56,472 bases of DNA. Source: JBGYPP01 sp041838515 (GTDB lineage: Bacteria; Bacillota; Clostridia; Lachnospirales; Lachnospiraceae). Under the pieces are notes generated by a model. That model worked only from the letters and a program-made list of their open reading frames with translations, searched no databases and was not told the origin of the DNA. Location of the stretch: assembly GCA_041838515.1 (NCBI GenBank), contig JBGYPP010000029.1, positions 1 to 56,472 on the forward strand. Reading direction: 5' to 3'. Below are positions 7,206-15,134 of this stretch, piece by piece. Position 1 is the first letter of the stretch. Every line of letters starts with the position of its first letter. The translations under genes were made by a program, and so were the position numbers.

Positions 7206-8111
7206 ATGGAGGAGAGGCGAAATCAGGAGGAGAGGCGAAATCAGGAGGAGAGGCGAAGTCAGGAGGATAGGCGAAGTCAGGAGGAGAGGCTGGATTTCCT
7301 GGTGGAATGGTTTAGCAGAGAGGCATTGGAACTTGGGGAGGGAGAGCAGGATATGCCGGCGGGCATGGATGGGCGGCAAAAAAAGGAGCAATTGCGTAGG
7401 TGGATGAATGTGTGCATGCCCAAGCCTCTGCCCCCGGAGGTGGAGAGCTGCCAGGATGCGTACTTGCAGGAGGAGGCCAGGCTGCGGGGCAGGGTGGATT
7501 TGGAGCAGATACCCACGGTAAAGCAAGCTCTGGGCAGCAGCCATGGCTGGGCGGAAAAGCTCTGCCTTTGGCAAGGGGATATCAGCCGGCTGGCAGTTGG
7601 CGCAATAGTCAATGCGGCCAACTCCCAGATGCTGGGGTGCTTCATACCAGGGCACCACTGTATAGACAATTGTATACATAGCTTTGCCGGGGTGCAGCTG
7701 CGGCTGGAATGTCATAGGCAGATGGAAGAAGCCAGAAAAAAATACGGACGGCAGTATGAACAACCCACAGCCCTGCCCATGCTGACTCCGGCCTACAATC
7801 TGCCGGCCGATTCTGTTATTCATGTGACCGGCCCCATAGTCTATGGGGATTTGACGGCGAGCCTGGAGGCGGAATTGGCGGACTGCTATACAAGGACTTT
7901 GGATATGTGCCTGCAGCATGGAATACGCAGCCTGGCTTTTTGCTGCATATCCACAGGCGTATTCCGGTTCCCTGGCGGCAGAGCGGCACAGATAGCTATC
8001 AAAAGCGTTTCGGATTGGATGGATGTACACGGGGAGCATATGGACAGGATAGTGTTTAATGTCTATTTGGACAAGGATAAGGAGTATTATGAAGAAATTT
8101 TATCAAGATGA
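7206..8111 (+). CDS. Zinc-type macrodomain protein-ADP-ribose hydrolase (SirTM-associated)
   Basis: This 301-residue protein removes ADP-ribose from proteins, reversing the sirtuin encoded next. The core starts near residue 118 (LCLWQGDISRLAVGAIVNAANS, the ADP-ribose-binding Asn region). It continues with LGCFIPGHHCIDNCIH (143-158), whose Cys145, His150/151 and Cys152 are the signature ligands of the zinc-dependent class. STGVFRFPG (249-257) is the phosphate loop. The first 30 residues are an odd charged repeat, E-E-R-R-N-Q in about 4.5 copies, absent from relatives I know. The start at 7206 is inside an open frame reaching back to 7032, but upstream sequence encodes the ferredoxin domain in another frame. 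It overlaps the sirtuin gene by 23 bases. Confidence 0.93.
   Translation: MEERRNQEERRNQEERRSQEDRRSQEERLDFLVEWFSREALELGEGEQDMPAGMDGRQKKEQLRRWMNVCMPKPLPPEVESCQDAYLQEEARLRGRVDLEQIPTVKQALGSSHGWAEKLCLWQGDISRLAVGAIVNAANSQMLGCFIPGHHCIDNCIHSFAGVQLRLECHRQMEEARKKYGRQYEQPTALPMLTPAYNLPADSVIHVTGPIVYGDLTASLEAELADCYTRTLDMCLQHGIRSLAFCCISTGVFRFPGGRAAQIAIKSVSDWMDVHGEHMDRIVFNVYLDKDKEYYEEILSR
7208..7291 (+). repeat. 18-bp in-frame tandem repeat at the 5' end of the macrodomain gene
   Basis: The unit GGAGGAGAGGCGAAATCA recurs about 4.5 times with single-base changes and encodes E-E-R-R-N/S-Q. Because 18 is divisible by three, gain or loss of a unit changes the length of the tail and keeps the frame. Each unit also contains AGGAGG, which could mimic ribosome sites. 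Confidence 0.85.
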
Positions 8112-9102
8112 AAAAGACGCTTACAGGCGCAGCATAGACATGGGCCTGGAAGGAGCCCGGTTGCGGTCAGGAGGCTGGGCATCTAGAGAGGGCGGCCGGC
8201 AGGAGCGAATTTGCCGGCTGGCAGAAGCCATAAAGGAGGCGGAGGCCATAGTGGTGGGGGCGGGGGCAGGCCTGTCCACTTCTGCGGGATTTACCTACAG
8301 CGGGGAGAGGTTTGATCGGTATTTCTCAGATTTCGCCCAGGCCTATGGCATAGGGGATATGTACTCCGGGGGATTTTACCCCTTTCCCAAGGAGGAGATA
8401 CAATGGGCCTGGTGGGCCAGAAATATCTACTTCAATAGGTATGTGGATGCGCCCAGGCCGGTGTATCAGGAACTGCTGAGATTGCTGGAGGGAAAGGAGT
8501 ATTTTGTCATCACCACCAATGTGGACCACCAATTCCAAAAGGCGGGAGCAGAAAAAGGACGTTTATTCTATACACAAGGGGATTTCGGTCTGTTTCAGTG
8601 CGCAGATGGACATACGGGCAGAACGTATGACAATGAGGCATGGGTGATGGAGGCTATGAAGGCCCAGGGCTTTGAGAAAGACAGTAAGGGCGTATATCAG
8701 CTGCCAGGTCATGGGCAGTTATCCATGGAGCTGCCGGCCAGGCTCATCCCCCGGTGTCCGGAGGATGGCAGTCCGGTAGTCATGAATCTGCGGGTGGACA
8801 ACAGCTTTGTAGAGGATGCGGGCTGGCATAGGGCAGCAAAGGCTTATGGGGATTTTCTGGATAGGCACAGTCAGGGCCGGGTGCTGTATTTGGAGTTGGG
8901 CGTGGGCGGAAATACCCCAATGATTATCAAATATCCCTTTTGGAATATGGCCTTGTCCAATCCTGAGGCTATATTTGCCTGCATCAACTATGGAGAGACT
9001 TTTTGTCCTAAGGAATTGGAGGGCAGAGGCCTGTGCATAGATGGGGATATAGGGGAGGTGCTGGAGCAGCTGCAAGGCCATGTAAAAGGAGATGCCACCT
9101 AG
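8089..9102 (+). CDS. Class M sirtuin (SirTM), NAD-dependent protein ADP-ribosyltransferase
   Basis: SirTMs transfer ADP-ribose from NAD to a partner protein instead of deacetylating it. Family marks in this 337-residue protein are GAGAGLSTSAGFTYSG (57-72), DMYSGGFYPF (90-99), TTNVDHQFQKAG (142-153) and YTQGDFGLFQC (161-171). Gln163 stands where deacetylating sirtuins have the catalytic His. LELGVGGNTPMIIKYPFW (268-285) binds NAD. Two of the usual zinc-ribbon cysteines look missing: C171 and C223 remain, but the expected CxxxC and CPxCG partners read CADGH and CPEDG. ATG 8089 has AGGAG four bases upstream; an upstream start at 8059 lacks a site. No GcvH-L or LplA2 gene is adjacent. Confidence 0.93.
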   Translation: MKKFYQDEKDAYRRSIDMGLEGARLRSGGWASREGGRQERICRLAEAIKEAEAIVVGAGAGLSTSAGFTYSGERFDRYFSDFAQAYGIGDMYSGGFYPFPKEEIQWAWWARNIYFNRYVDAPRPVYQELLRLLEGKEYFVITTNVDHQFQKAGAEKGRLFYTQGDFGLFQCADGHTGRTYDNEAWVMEAMKAQGFEKDSKGVYQLPGHGQLSMELPARLIPRCPEDGSPVVMNLRVDNSFVEDAGWHRAAKAYGDFLDRHSQGRVLYLELGVGGNTPMIIKYPFWNMALSNPEAIFACINYGETFCPKELEGRGLCIDGDIGEVLEQLQGHVKGDAT

Positions 9103-9222
9103 AGTTTAGGATTTTTCCAGTGGGGGAATGGAAGCATATTTCGCTGCTGTAGCGAGCCTAGAGAGAAAGGCCGGGAGCTGGGGAAGCAATTATAAACAAT
9201 TCTTATTTTGTACAGTGTCATA

Positions 9223-9252
9223 TTGACAGGGCATAAAGGCCAAACCTAGTAT
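9223..9252 (+). promoter_or_regulatory. Promoter of the two-component operon
   Basis: TTGACA (9223-9228) and TAGTAT (9247-9252) are separated by 18 bp and lie 24 bases before the response-regulator start. The rest of 9103-9222 holds nothing I can recognise. Confidence 0.6.
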
Positions 9253-9275
9253 GGACATAAGAATAGGAGGGTCTT

Positions 9276-9953
9276 ATGCCCACGATATATATAGCCGATG
9301 ATGAGAAGGATATACGGGATCTGCTCTGCTCCTTTCTGACGGAGGAGGGTTTTTCCGTTCTGGCCTTTGAAGATGGGGAGGCCTTATATCAGGCCTTTTT
9401 GGAGAGGGAGCCGGATCTGGTCATATTGGACATAATGATGCCTGGCCGGGATGGGCTGAGCCTCTGCGGCGCCATACGCAAGAAATCCTCCATACCTATA
9501 TTGCTGCTGACGGCCAGGGATACGGATGCGGATTATATCACGGGATTTACTCTGGGCTGCGACGATTATTTCACCAAACCCTTTTCTCCGGTAAAGCTTG
9601 CCCTGCGGGTAAAGGCCATGCTGAGGCGGGTGGAGATGGGACAGAAAAAGGAGGAGGCCGCACATTGGGAATTCGGCGACCTGCTCCTGCGGCCCAGGCA
9701 AAAGCAGGCCTGCTGTCGGGGAGAGGAGCTGCGGCTGACCAATACGGAGTTTGCGTTGCTGGCGTATCTGATGGAGCATCAGGACAGGGCTATCTCCCGG
9801 GAGGAACTGCTTTCCGCCGTCTGGGGATATGACAATTTTGTGGAAACCAGAGCCACGGACGATATTATTAAAAGGCTGCGGAAGAAGCTGCTCTCGGCCG
9901 GCAGCAGCGCAGGTATAGAAACCGTCTGGGGCTTCGGCTTCCGCCTGGTATAA
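9276..9953 (+). CDS. OmpR/PhoB-type response regulator
   Basis: This 225-residue protein has a receiver domain with acidic pocket DDE (8-10), phospho-acceptor D52 in ILDIMMPG and K101 in FTKPF. A winged-helix DNA-binding domain (about 128-225) follows, with the typical ends ELRLTNTEFALLAYLMEH and ETVWGFGFRLV. AGGAGGG precedes the ATG. Its kinase gene starts ten bases downstream but carries an internal stop, so this regulator may lack its cognate kinase. The exported protein at 11527 is a plausible target or sensory partner, by position only. Confidence 0.95.
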   Translation: MPTIYIADDEKDIRDLLCSFLTEEGFSVLAFEDGEALYQAFLEREPDLVILDIMMPGRDGLSLCGAIRKKSSIPILLLTARDTDADYITGFTLGCDDYFTKPFSPVKLALRVKAMLRRVEMGQKKEEAAHWEFGDLLLRPRQKQACCRGEELRLTNTEFALLAYLMEHQDRAISREELLSAVWGYDNFVETRATDDIIKRLRKKLLSAGSSAGIETVWGFGFRLV

Positions 9954-9963
9954 GGAGGGGGCT

Positions 9964-11346
9964 GTGCGCAGACTGAAAAACCGTTTGTTCCTGTTGCCCT
10001 CCTTTGTCATATTCTCCTCCTTTCTGATCCTGGTGCTGGCCTTTCCCTGGGCCTTTGGCCTGTATGTGGAACAGGAGGCCTCCAAGCACATACTCAAATG
10101 GAAAGAGAGTTTGGACACCTACTACGAAAATGGAAAATATGAGGGATTTTACGCGTAAGAGAGTGAATTTATCATACAAGTACACTACTGTATACTAGAC
10201 GCACAGGGCAATCTGGTCTATCCCCGACGGGATTGGGCGGAGGAGGCGGAATGGGAGAGAAATGTGCAAATTGCCTCCCAGATACAGGGTTGGTCCGAGG
10301 AGGAGGGCCGGGGGCGTAGCTTGTTTTTGGGGGATCAGGTATATTATCTAAGAACCTATACCTATCAAGGGGAATTTGATGATTTTTTTATTACCCAGTC
10401 TAAGGGCAACAATTATAAGGTGGGCATTTATATCAATATCACCCTGCTGCACAATTTTTTGAAAATGGCCAACAAGATTTTGCTCGTATTGGGCTTGGCT
10501 TTGGGCTGCTTTAGCCTATTGGCCATATGGATGATGGCCAGGGGTTTGGACAGATCCTTTGCCATACTGGGAGAGCGTATTAGGCAGCTGGGTTCTGGAC
10601 AGGCCGGGGAGATGGAGGCTCCGGGAATGGCTTATGCGGAATTTGCCCAGGCCCTGGAGGTGGTACAGCGCATGGCCGCCAAAATCCAAAAAAACCAGGA
10701 GAGTCAAAAGCAATTCTTTCAAAACGCCTCCCATGAGTTGCGCACGCCGCTGATGGCCATACAGGGATACGGAGAGGGGCTGAAGAGCGGCGTGATCAAA
10801 AATGTTGCACAGTCAGCGGAGATTATCATTCGCCACAGCCAGCGCATGGCCAGCCTGGTGGATGAGATCCTCTTTCTCTCCAAAATGGACAGCGGCAGGG
10901 AGGAGATGGCCTGGGAGGAGCTGGATATCAAGGAGCTGCTCTATGAACTATCCTGGTATATGCAGGATCAGTCGGCCCAGGGGGGGATAGACATACAACA
11001 CGCATTTCCCAAAGAGAGGATATTGGTATGGGGGGATGAGAGGCTGTTGGAACGGGCTATCAGCAATCTCCTGTCCAATGGAAAGCGTTATGCAAGGGAG
11101 AGCCTGCTGCTGGAGGCAGAGACGGCGGAGGGCTGGCTGCGAGTCAGCATAATAGACGATGGAGAGGGTATAGATACAAAGGATCTACCTCATATTTTCG
11201 AGCGCTTTTACAAAGGCCGGGGGGGCAATTTTGGCATAGGCCTGGCCATAGCCAAGGAGATCGCGCAGATGCACGGCGGAGAGTTGGAGGTCCATTCCCA
11301 AAAGGGCAGGACGGAATTTGCGCTTTGGCTGCCCTTGGGTGAATAA
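9964..11346 (+). pseudogene. Sensor histidine kinase interrupted by an in-frame TAA
   Basis: The frame opens at a GTG (9964) after AAGGAGG, encodes a first membrane helix (residues 10-32) and stops at TAA 10156-10158 after GKYEGFYA. The same frame continues without shift: residues after the stop read ESEFIIQVHYCILDAQGNL, typical of the extracytoplasmic sensor. It then runs through a second helix, a HAMP-like linker, the H-box NASHELRTPLMAIQGYG and the ATP-binding N, G1 and G2 boxes (NLLSNGKRYA, DDGEGID, GIGLAIAKEI) to 11346. The total of 460 codons is normal for the family. Only one base separates it from an intact gene (for example GAA or CAA to TAA). A recent inactivation, a sequencing error or read-through are all possible. 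Translation could restart near 10264, giving a kinase without its first helix. Confidence 0.85.
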
Positions 11347-11526
11347 GGCCGGAGGGAGAGGACTTTGCCGCAGTTTTGCCACAGTTTTACCTCGATTTTT
11401 TGGAGATTTTCTTCCGGAGCCTGGGATATACTGGCATTAAGCAAAGGGCAAAAGCGTACCGGAGCCAGGTTGGGCCGGAAGCATAAGCCAAAAGTTTGCG
11501 CCACAGGCGAAAAAAGGAGGAAGAAT

Positions 11527-12321
11527 ATGCAGAAAATATGGATGAACTGTACCAAGGCTCTGGTGATTTGCACAGTGGCCGGCGTGGTGGCAGGTGGCTG
11601 GACCCTGCACCGCATGGCGCAAAAGGCGGAGGCGGCCAAGTGGCAGGAGGTCCAGGCCAGACCATATATGGCTGCAAAGGGAGAGATGCCGGACCAATCG
11701 CTAAATATACTGCGTTCCAGCAAGGGCGCATATTCCGAGGAGCCGAGGTACAAGACCTCACCGGGCCAGTTGGCGGCGCCTATGAGTAATGCTCCCCAGT
11801 CAGAAGAGGCGCCCCTGCCGTCAGATTACCAGGACAGCCTGACGGATTTTGCCAACAAGCAGGCCGGGCTGACTCAGGAGGAGAAGGATAGGCTGGCCAA
11901 GGAGGATGCGCTGAGCGCGCCTATCTATGAGGAGTTGAATGCCATTAATCCCCAGATAGAGGCCGCTACGGCCAGGGTGCTTCAGGGAGCGCAGTGGGCC
12001 TTTGAGGAGAGGGCAAAGCTGTTTGACACCCATACGGATCTGTGGCTCAAGGTGGAAACCATATCCAACGAGGAGCAAAAGTCGGCCAAGACTTATATAG
12101 AGCATATCCAAGCCTCCAAGAACCTCAGCGCCCAGGAGAAGGAGGTGCTGGTAAAGCTACAGCAGCGCATAGACGAGCTGGACAAGGCTATAGAGGGTTA
12201 CTATGCTCAGGCCGAGGAGGAAAATGCCCAGCTGCAAAGACGGGCGGATGATTTGGTGGCCCAGCTGCAAAATATTCATGACAAGAACCGGGATATCTGG
12301 GAGAAGATCTATGGGGAATAG
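11527..12321 (+). CDS. Exported or membrane-anchored protein of unknown function
   Basis: This 264-residue protein has one N-terminal hydrophobic helix (about 9-25, ALVICTVAGVVAGGWTL) after a short positive tip, with no lipobox. A low-complexity region rich in Pro, Ser and Glu follows, then a long charged helical part from about residue 85 to the end. The last 70 residues look like a coiled coil (VLVKLQQRIDELDKAIEGYY). I recognise no family. ATG 11527 is set by AGGAGG seven bases upstream; the frame is open back to 11365. It follows the kinase gene and may be part of the same stress-sensing unit. Confidence 0.7.
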   Translation: MQKIWMNCTKALVICTVAGVVAGGWTLHRMAQKAEAAKWQEVQARPYMAAKGEMPDQSLNILRSSKGAYSEEPRYKTSPGQLAAPMSNAPQSEEAPLPSDYQDSLTDFANKQAGLTQEEKDRLAKEDALSAPIYEELNAINPQIEAATARVLQGAQWAFEERAKLFDTHTDLWLKVETISNEEQKSAKTYIEHIQASKNLSAQEKEVLVKLQQRIDELDKAIEGYYAQAEEENAQLQRRADDLVAQLQNIHDKNRDIWEKIYGE

Positions 12322-12330
12322 ACCGTAGGG

Positions 12331-12362
12331 GGGAGGCTGGCAGTATGGGCATATAGCCTCCC
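12331..12362. terminator. Bidirectional terminator between convergent genes
   Basis: GGGAGGCT (12331-12338) pairs with AGCCTCCC (12355-12362) in the 43-base gap between two convergent genes. On the plus strand it is followed by TTTC. It probably serves both. Confidence 0.6.
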
Positions 12363-12364
12363 TT

Positions 12365-13063
12365 TCATCCAAAGAGATAGGCGGCATATGCCAAAGCGGC
12401 ATCCAGACGGGGCGTATTGGCAATAATACCCACATAGATCGTGCCGTTCATCTGAAAGGAAGAAATGCCCTTGGACTGGGATAGATTGAGGCCAAAGGCT
12501 TTGGTTTGGGAGCTTGGCGGTTGGCCGTCATCGGAGAGGACAATATTATCTGTGAGATAAGGAGATAATCGTTGCCTCCATTCGGGGGCGGCCTTTGCCA
12601 ATGCCTCGTTCAGATCGTACAAAAATCCATTTTGGGCAAAGGCGTCAAAAGCTTCTTTGTCCATAAGCACCAGGTCCAGATGCCGGGCTTCGATGGAGGC
12701 CAGGATTTTCAAGCTGGAAGCGTGGGCATAGGGGAAATGCGGACTGGAGTTATCCTCTGTCAGATATAAATTTTCATATCGCTGGATCTTGTGGGTAAGC
12801 GCATAGCCGTCAGACTGAGCAAGATACTCTGTATCCAGCCAGGCGGCAAATTCCGGGCTGGGAGCGATGTTGACCAAGGCTGTATACAATAGGATGTCTT
12901 TGGAGGAGCTGCGGTGGTATATCGCATAAGCCCCTGCCAACAAGGCCAGAACACAAAGTGCCAGAAAGGTTTTGTGGTAATCGAGTATGTATCCCCATCT
13001 CTGCCTTTGGGGAAGATCTCGAATTTTTTTTATTTCCGAGAGCATTTGGCTGAGCAGATCCAT
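12365..13063 (-). CDS. Membrane-anchored protein next to YesL, unknown function
   Basis: This 232-residue protein has a basic cytoplasmic N-terminus, one membrane helix (about 31-50, TFLALCVLALLAGAYAIYH) and an extracytoplasmic domain. The stretch HLDLVLMDKEAFDAFAQNGF followed by LYDLNEAL resembles the hinge region of periplasmic solute-binding proteins, so a short binding-protein-like fold is possible. The start at 13063 has GAGGAG upstream; longer open frame upstream overlaps yesL. It is the last gene of the lacI-yesL unit, one base after yesL, opposite a sugar ABC importer. Confidence 0.75.
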   Translation of the reverse strand: MDLLSQMLSEIKKIRDLPQRQRWGYILDYHKTFLALCVLALLAGAYAIYHRSSSKDILLYTALVNIAPSPEFAAWLDTEYLAQSDGYALTHKIQRYENLYLTEDNSSPHFPYAHASSLKILASIEARHLDLVLMDKEAFDAFAQNGFLYDLNEALAKAAPEWRQRLSPYLTDNIVLSDDGQPPSSQTKAFGLNLSQSKGISSFQMNGTIYVGIIANTPRLDAALAYAAYLFG

Positions 13064-13064
13064 A

Positions 13065-13727
13065 TCACTCCTCCTCGGTTTGGCAGGACTCCGGCAGCTC
13101 TTCCCTGTTAGGCGCTTTTTCCTCGCACATGGCCAAAATGGGGGAGAGTGGATAGGAACAGAGGAGGGCGCAAAGCCCCATGCCAAAGACTATGGCAGGC
13201 GTGAAAAAACGGATGATCACTATGGCTAGGGAGATGTGTATAAAAGCCAGCAGGGCTGTGCAAAGCAGAAAGCGCATGCCTATCATCAGGGAGTTTTTGA
13301 ACATGGCCAGACTGCTGTTGTGAAATCTGGACAACAGGGGGAAAATATACAAAAAAACCATGAAATAGGCTGCCAAGACCAAGAAAAAAATGGCTGTGCA
13401 GAGAGTCCAAAAAATATTCTCAAATCGCAGGTGGTAGAGTACATATCCGTCTATGCCCAGCACTATGCCCACACCCAGCATCACCAGCCATATTTTTGTC
13501 GCCTGGCGAAAATTGGCCTTAAATGAGTGGAAGAAATCCCGGGTAAGACTCCCCTCCTGGTTGTTTGCCATTTTGAGGCATACATAATACAGCGCGGTGG
13601 TGGATGCGCCTATGGTAAATATAGGCAGGGAGCAGAGCAGCCAGAGCAAATGCAAATAGGCAGAAAAGGTGATCTTGGTGATCATTTGCATAATGGGATT
13701 GTCCGGATCCAGCAGGCGCTTTAGCAT
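13065..13727 (-). CDS. yesL: YesL (DUF624) family membrane protein
   Basis: This 220-residue polytopic protein has about five hydrophobic segments and the family's opening pattern (a short N-terminus, then ITFSAYLHLLWLLCSLPIFT and GASTTALYYVCLKM). YesL proteins are commonly encoded with LplB/YtcP-type sugar importers; their exact role is not established. It lies 22 bases after the LacI gene with AGGAGGA before its ATG. Confidence 0.88.
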   Translation of the reverse strand: MLKRLLDPDNPIMQMITKITFSAYLHLLWLLCSLPIFTIGASTTALYYVCLKMANNQEGSLTRDFFHSFKANFRQATKIWLVMLGVGIVLGIDGYVLYHLRFENIFWTLCTAIFFLVLAAYFMVFLYIFPLLSRFHNSSLAMFKNSLMIGMRFLLCTALLAFIHISLAIVIIRFFTPAIVFGMGLCALLCSYPLSPILAMCEEKAPNREELPESCQTEEE

Positions 13728-13749
13728 ATTCCTCCTCCTATGGCAGAGG

Positions 13750-14820
13750 CTAGTCCCCGGTGGATTCTCTATACACCAGGCTGGTTTCCGTGTGCAGGGT
13801 GCGGAAGTTTAGCGAGGGTTCGTTGATGCGGGATATCAGCAGCTGGACGGCGGAATACCCCATGATTTGACTGTGTATGTGTATGGTGGTCAAGGTGGGA
13901 CTGGTAATTCTGGATTCGGGAGAATCGTCAAATCCGCAGAGATACACATCCTGGGGTACGGAGTATCCCAAGGTCTTTAGCACCTCTTTTACATCTAGAG
14001 CGACAAAATCATTTGCGCATATCCAAACATCCGGCATGGTCTTTAGTTGGGAGAGTTGTGAAAACAGATACTCTTTATACTCTTCGGAGGAGGGATAGCG
14101 TACGCCCTCCTTGTTTTTGGTGATGCAATATGCATCCGGACAGGGCAGGCCCAGGAGGTATAAGGCATTTCTATAGGCCATATATCGATCAAAAAAAGAT
14201 TGGCAGTGCAGGGATTCACCTATAAAGCCTATGCGGGATTTGCCCCTTTTGGCCATTTCCCGGCAGAAAAGGTAGGTGTTGGAGCTGTTGTCCATATACA
14301 GCTTGTCTGCATTTAGATTCTGCTGCCCGTCTGCAGACGGTGAATCGATAAAAAGCAATGGAATATTTTGTTCGCATAACATTTGCGCATATGGCATATC
14401 AAAAACTTCTACACAAACGATGCCGGCCGTTCTCTCTTCAAAAAAAGAAGCGGGAAAAGACAGGCTGCTTAATTCCTCAGGCAAAATACGATGAATGGTT
14501 AGACTATAACCCAGTTGCGCCATCTCTCTTTGAAACTTATCCAGCAAGGTCGAGGAGAAATGAGAGTTATCTAAAAATACTGTGCTAAACAGTGCAATTT
14601 CGTTCTTTGTCTTGGGCGCGGCCAAGGACAGTCCGGATTTTCCCGGTTCGGAAATAGTCACATAGGAAAACTGCTTATATCCCATTTCCATGGCCTTCAT
14701 CAGGACTTTCTCTCTGGTGGAATCGGCCAGCACTCCGGTATTGTTGATGGCCTTGGAAACGGTATTGCGGGAAAGTCCTAGAGCGTCAGCTATGTCTTGA
14801 ATAGTAACCCTTGTTGCCAT
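13750..14820 (-). CDS. LacI-family transcriptional regulator
   Basis: This 356-residue regulator has an N-terminal helix-turn-helix (VTIQDIADALGLSRNTVSKAINN, 4-26), a hinge and a periplasmic-binding-protein-like sensor domain ending in VQLLISRI and the usual ETSLVYREST. It probably senses a fructose-containing sugar and controls both itself and the divergent importer/GH32 genes. A consensus promoter reads towards it (14859-14887), and putative operator copies lie in the 314-bp divergent gap. The first one overlaps its own -35 box, consistent with autoregulation. Confidence 0.93.
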   Translation of the reverse strand: MATRVTIQDIADALGLSRNTVSKAINNTGVLADSTREKVLMKAMEMGYKQFSYVTISEPGKSGLSLAAPKTKNEIALFSTVFLDNSHFSSTLLDKFQREMAQLGYSLTIHRILPEELSSLSFPASFFEERTAGIVCVEVFDMPYAQMLCEQNIPLLFIDSPSADGQQNLNADKLYMDNSSNTYLFCREMAKRGKSRIGFIGESLHCQSFFDRYMAYRNALYLLGLPCPDAYCITKNKEGVRYPSSEEYKEYLFSQLSQLKTMPDVWICANDFVALDVKEVLKTLGYSVPQDVYLCGFDDSPESRITSPTLTTIHIHSQIMGYSAVQLLISRINEPSLNFRTLHTETSLVYRESTGD

Positions 14821-14858
14821 AAGTTCCTCCTGCTGAAAAAACCGGATGCGACAATTAC

Positions 14859-14887
14859 ATTATATTGATACAGGAGGAATGTGTCAA
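14859..14887 (-). promoter_or_regulatory. Promoter of the lacI-yesL unit
   Basis: On the minus strand TTGACA (14887-14882) and TATAAT (14864-14859) are separated by 17 bp, a perfect consensus. The -35 box lies inside operator copy 1 (14879-14896). Confidence 0.85.
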
Positions 14888-14896
14888 ATGTAAAAA
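14879..14896 (+). promoter_or_regulatory. Putative LacI operator, copy 1
   Basis: ATGTGTCAAATGTAAAAA matches copy 2 at 17 of 18 positions. Binding here would block the lacI promoter. Confidence 0.6.
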
Positions 14897-14993
14897 TGAG
14901 TGTAAAAAATATAAAAAATAGATAAGACTGTCCGATTCGGGAAAGTTCTTCCTGTGAAAAAAAGTCCGAAATAGGAAATATGTAACAAGAAAA

Positions 14994-15011
14994 ATGTTTC
15001 AAATGTAAAAA
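14994..15011 (+). promoter_or_regulatory. Putative LacI operator, copy 2
   Basis: ATGTTTCAAATGTAAAAA lies eight bases upstream of the -35 box of the importer promoter. Its first part, TGTTTCAAATG, recurs inverted at 15078-15088. Confidence 0.6.
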
Positions 15012-15018
15012 ATTATAG

Positions 15019-15047
15019 TTGACATAATGTATGGTGTATGGTATTTT
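15019..15047 (+). promoter_or_regulatory. Promoter of the ABC importer/GH32 operon
   Basis: TTGACA (15019-15024) and TATTTT (15042-15047) are separated by 17 bp. The promoter is bracketed by operator copies 2 and 3, an arrangement that suits DNA looping by a LacI tetramer or two dimers. Confidence 0.65.
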
Positions 15048-15077
15048 TACTGTACATTCACACACAAAATTAGTTGT

Positions 15078-15088
15078 CATTTGAAACA
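15078..15088 (-). promoter_or_regulatory. Putative LacI operator, copy 3 (inverted)
   Basis: CATTTGAAACA is the exact reverse complement of TGTTTCAAATG in copy 2, about 83 bp away on the other side of the promoter. Confidence 0.55.
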
Positions 15089-15134
15089 CAGCATGAGCAT
15101 TGGGAAAAGGCAAGTGGTTGGGAAGGGGGTTCCT

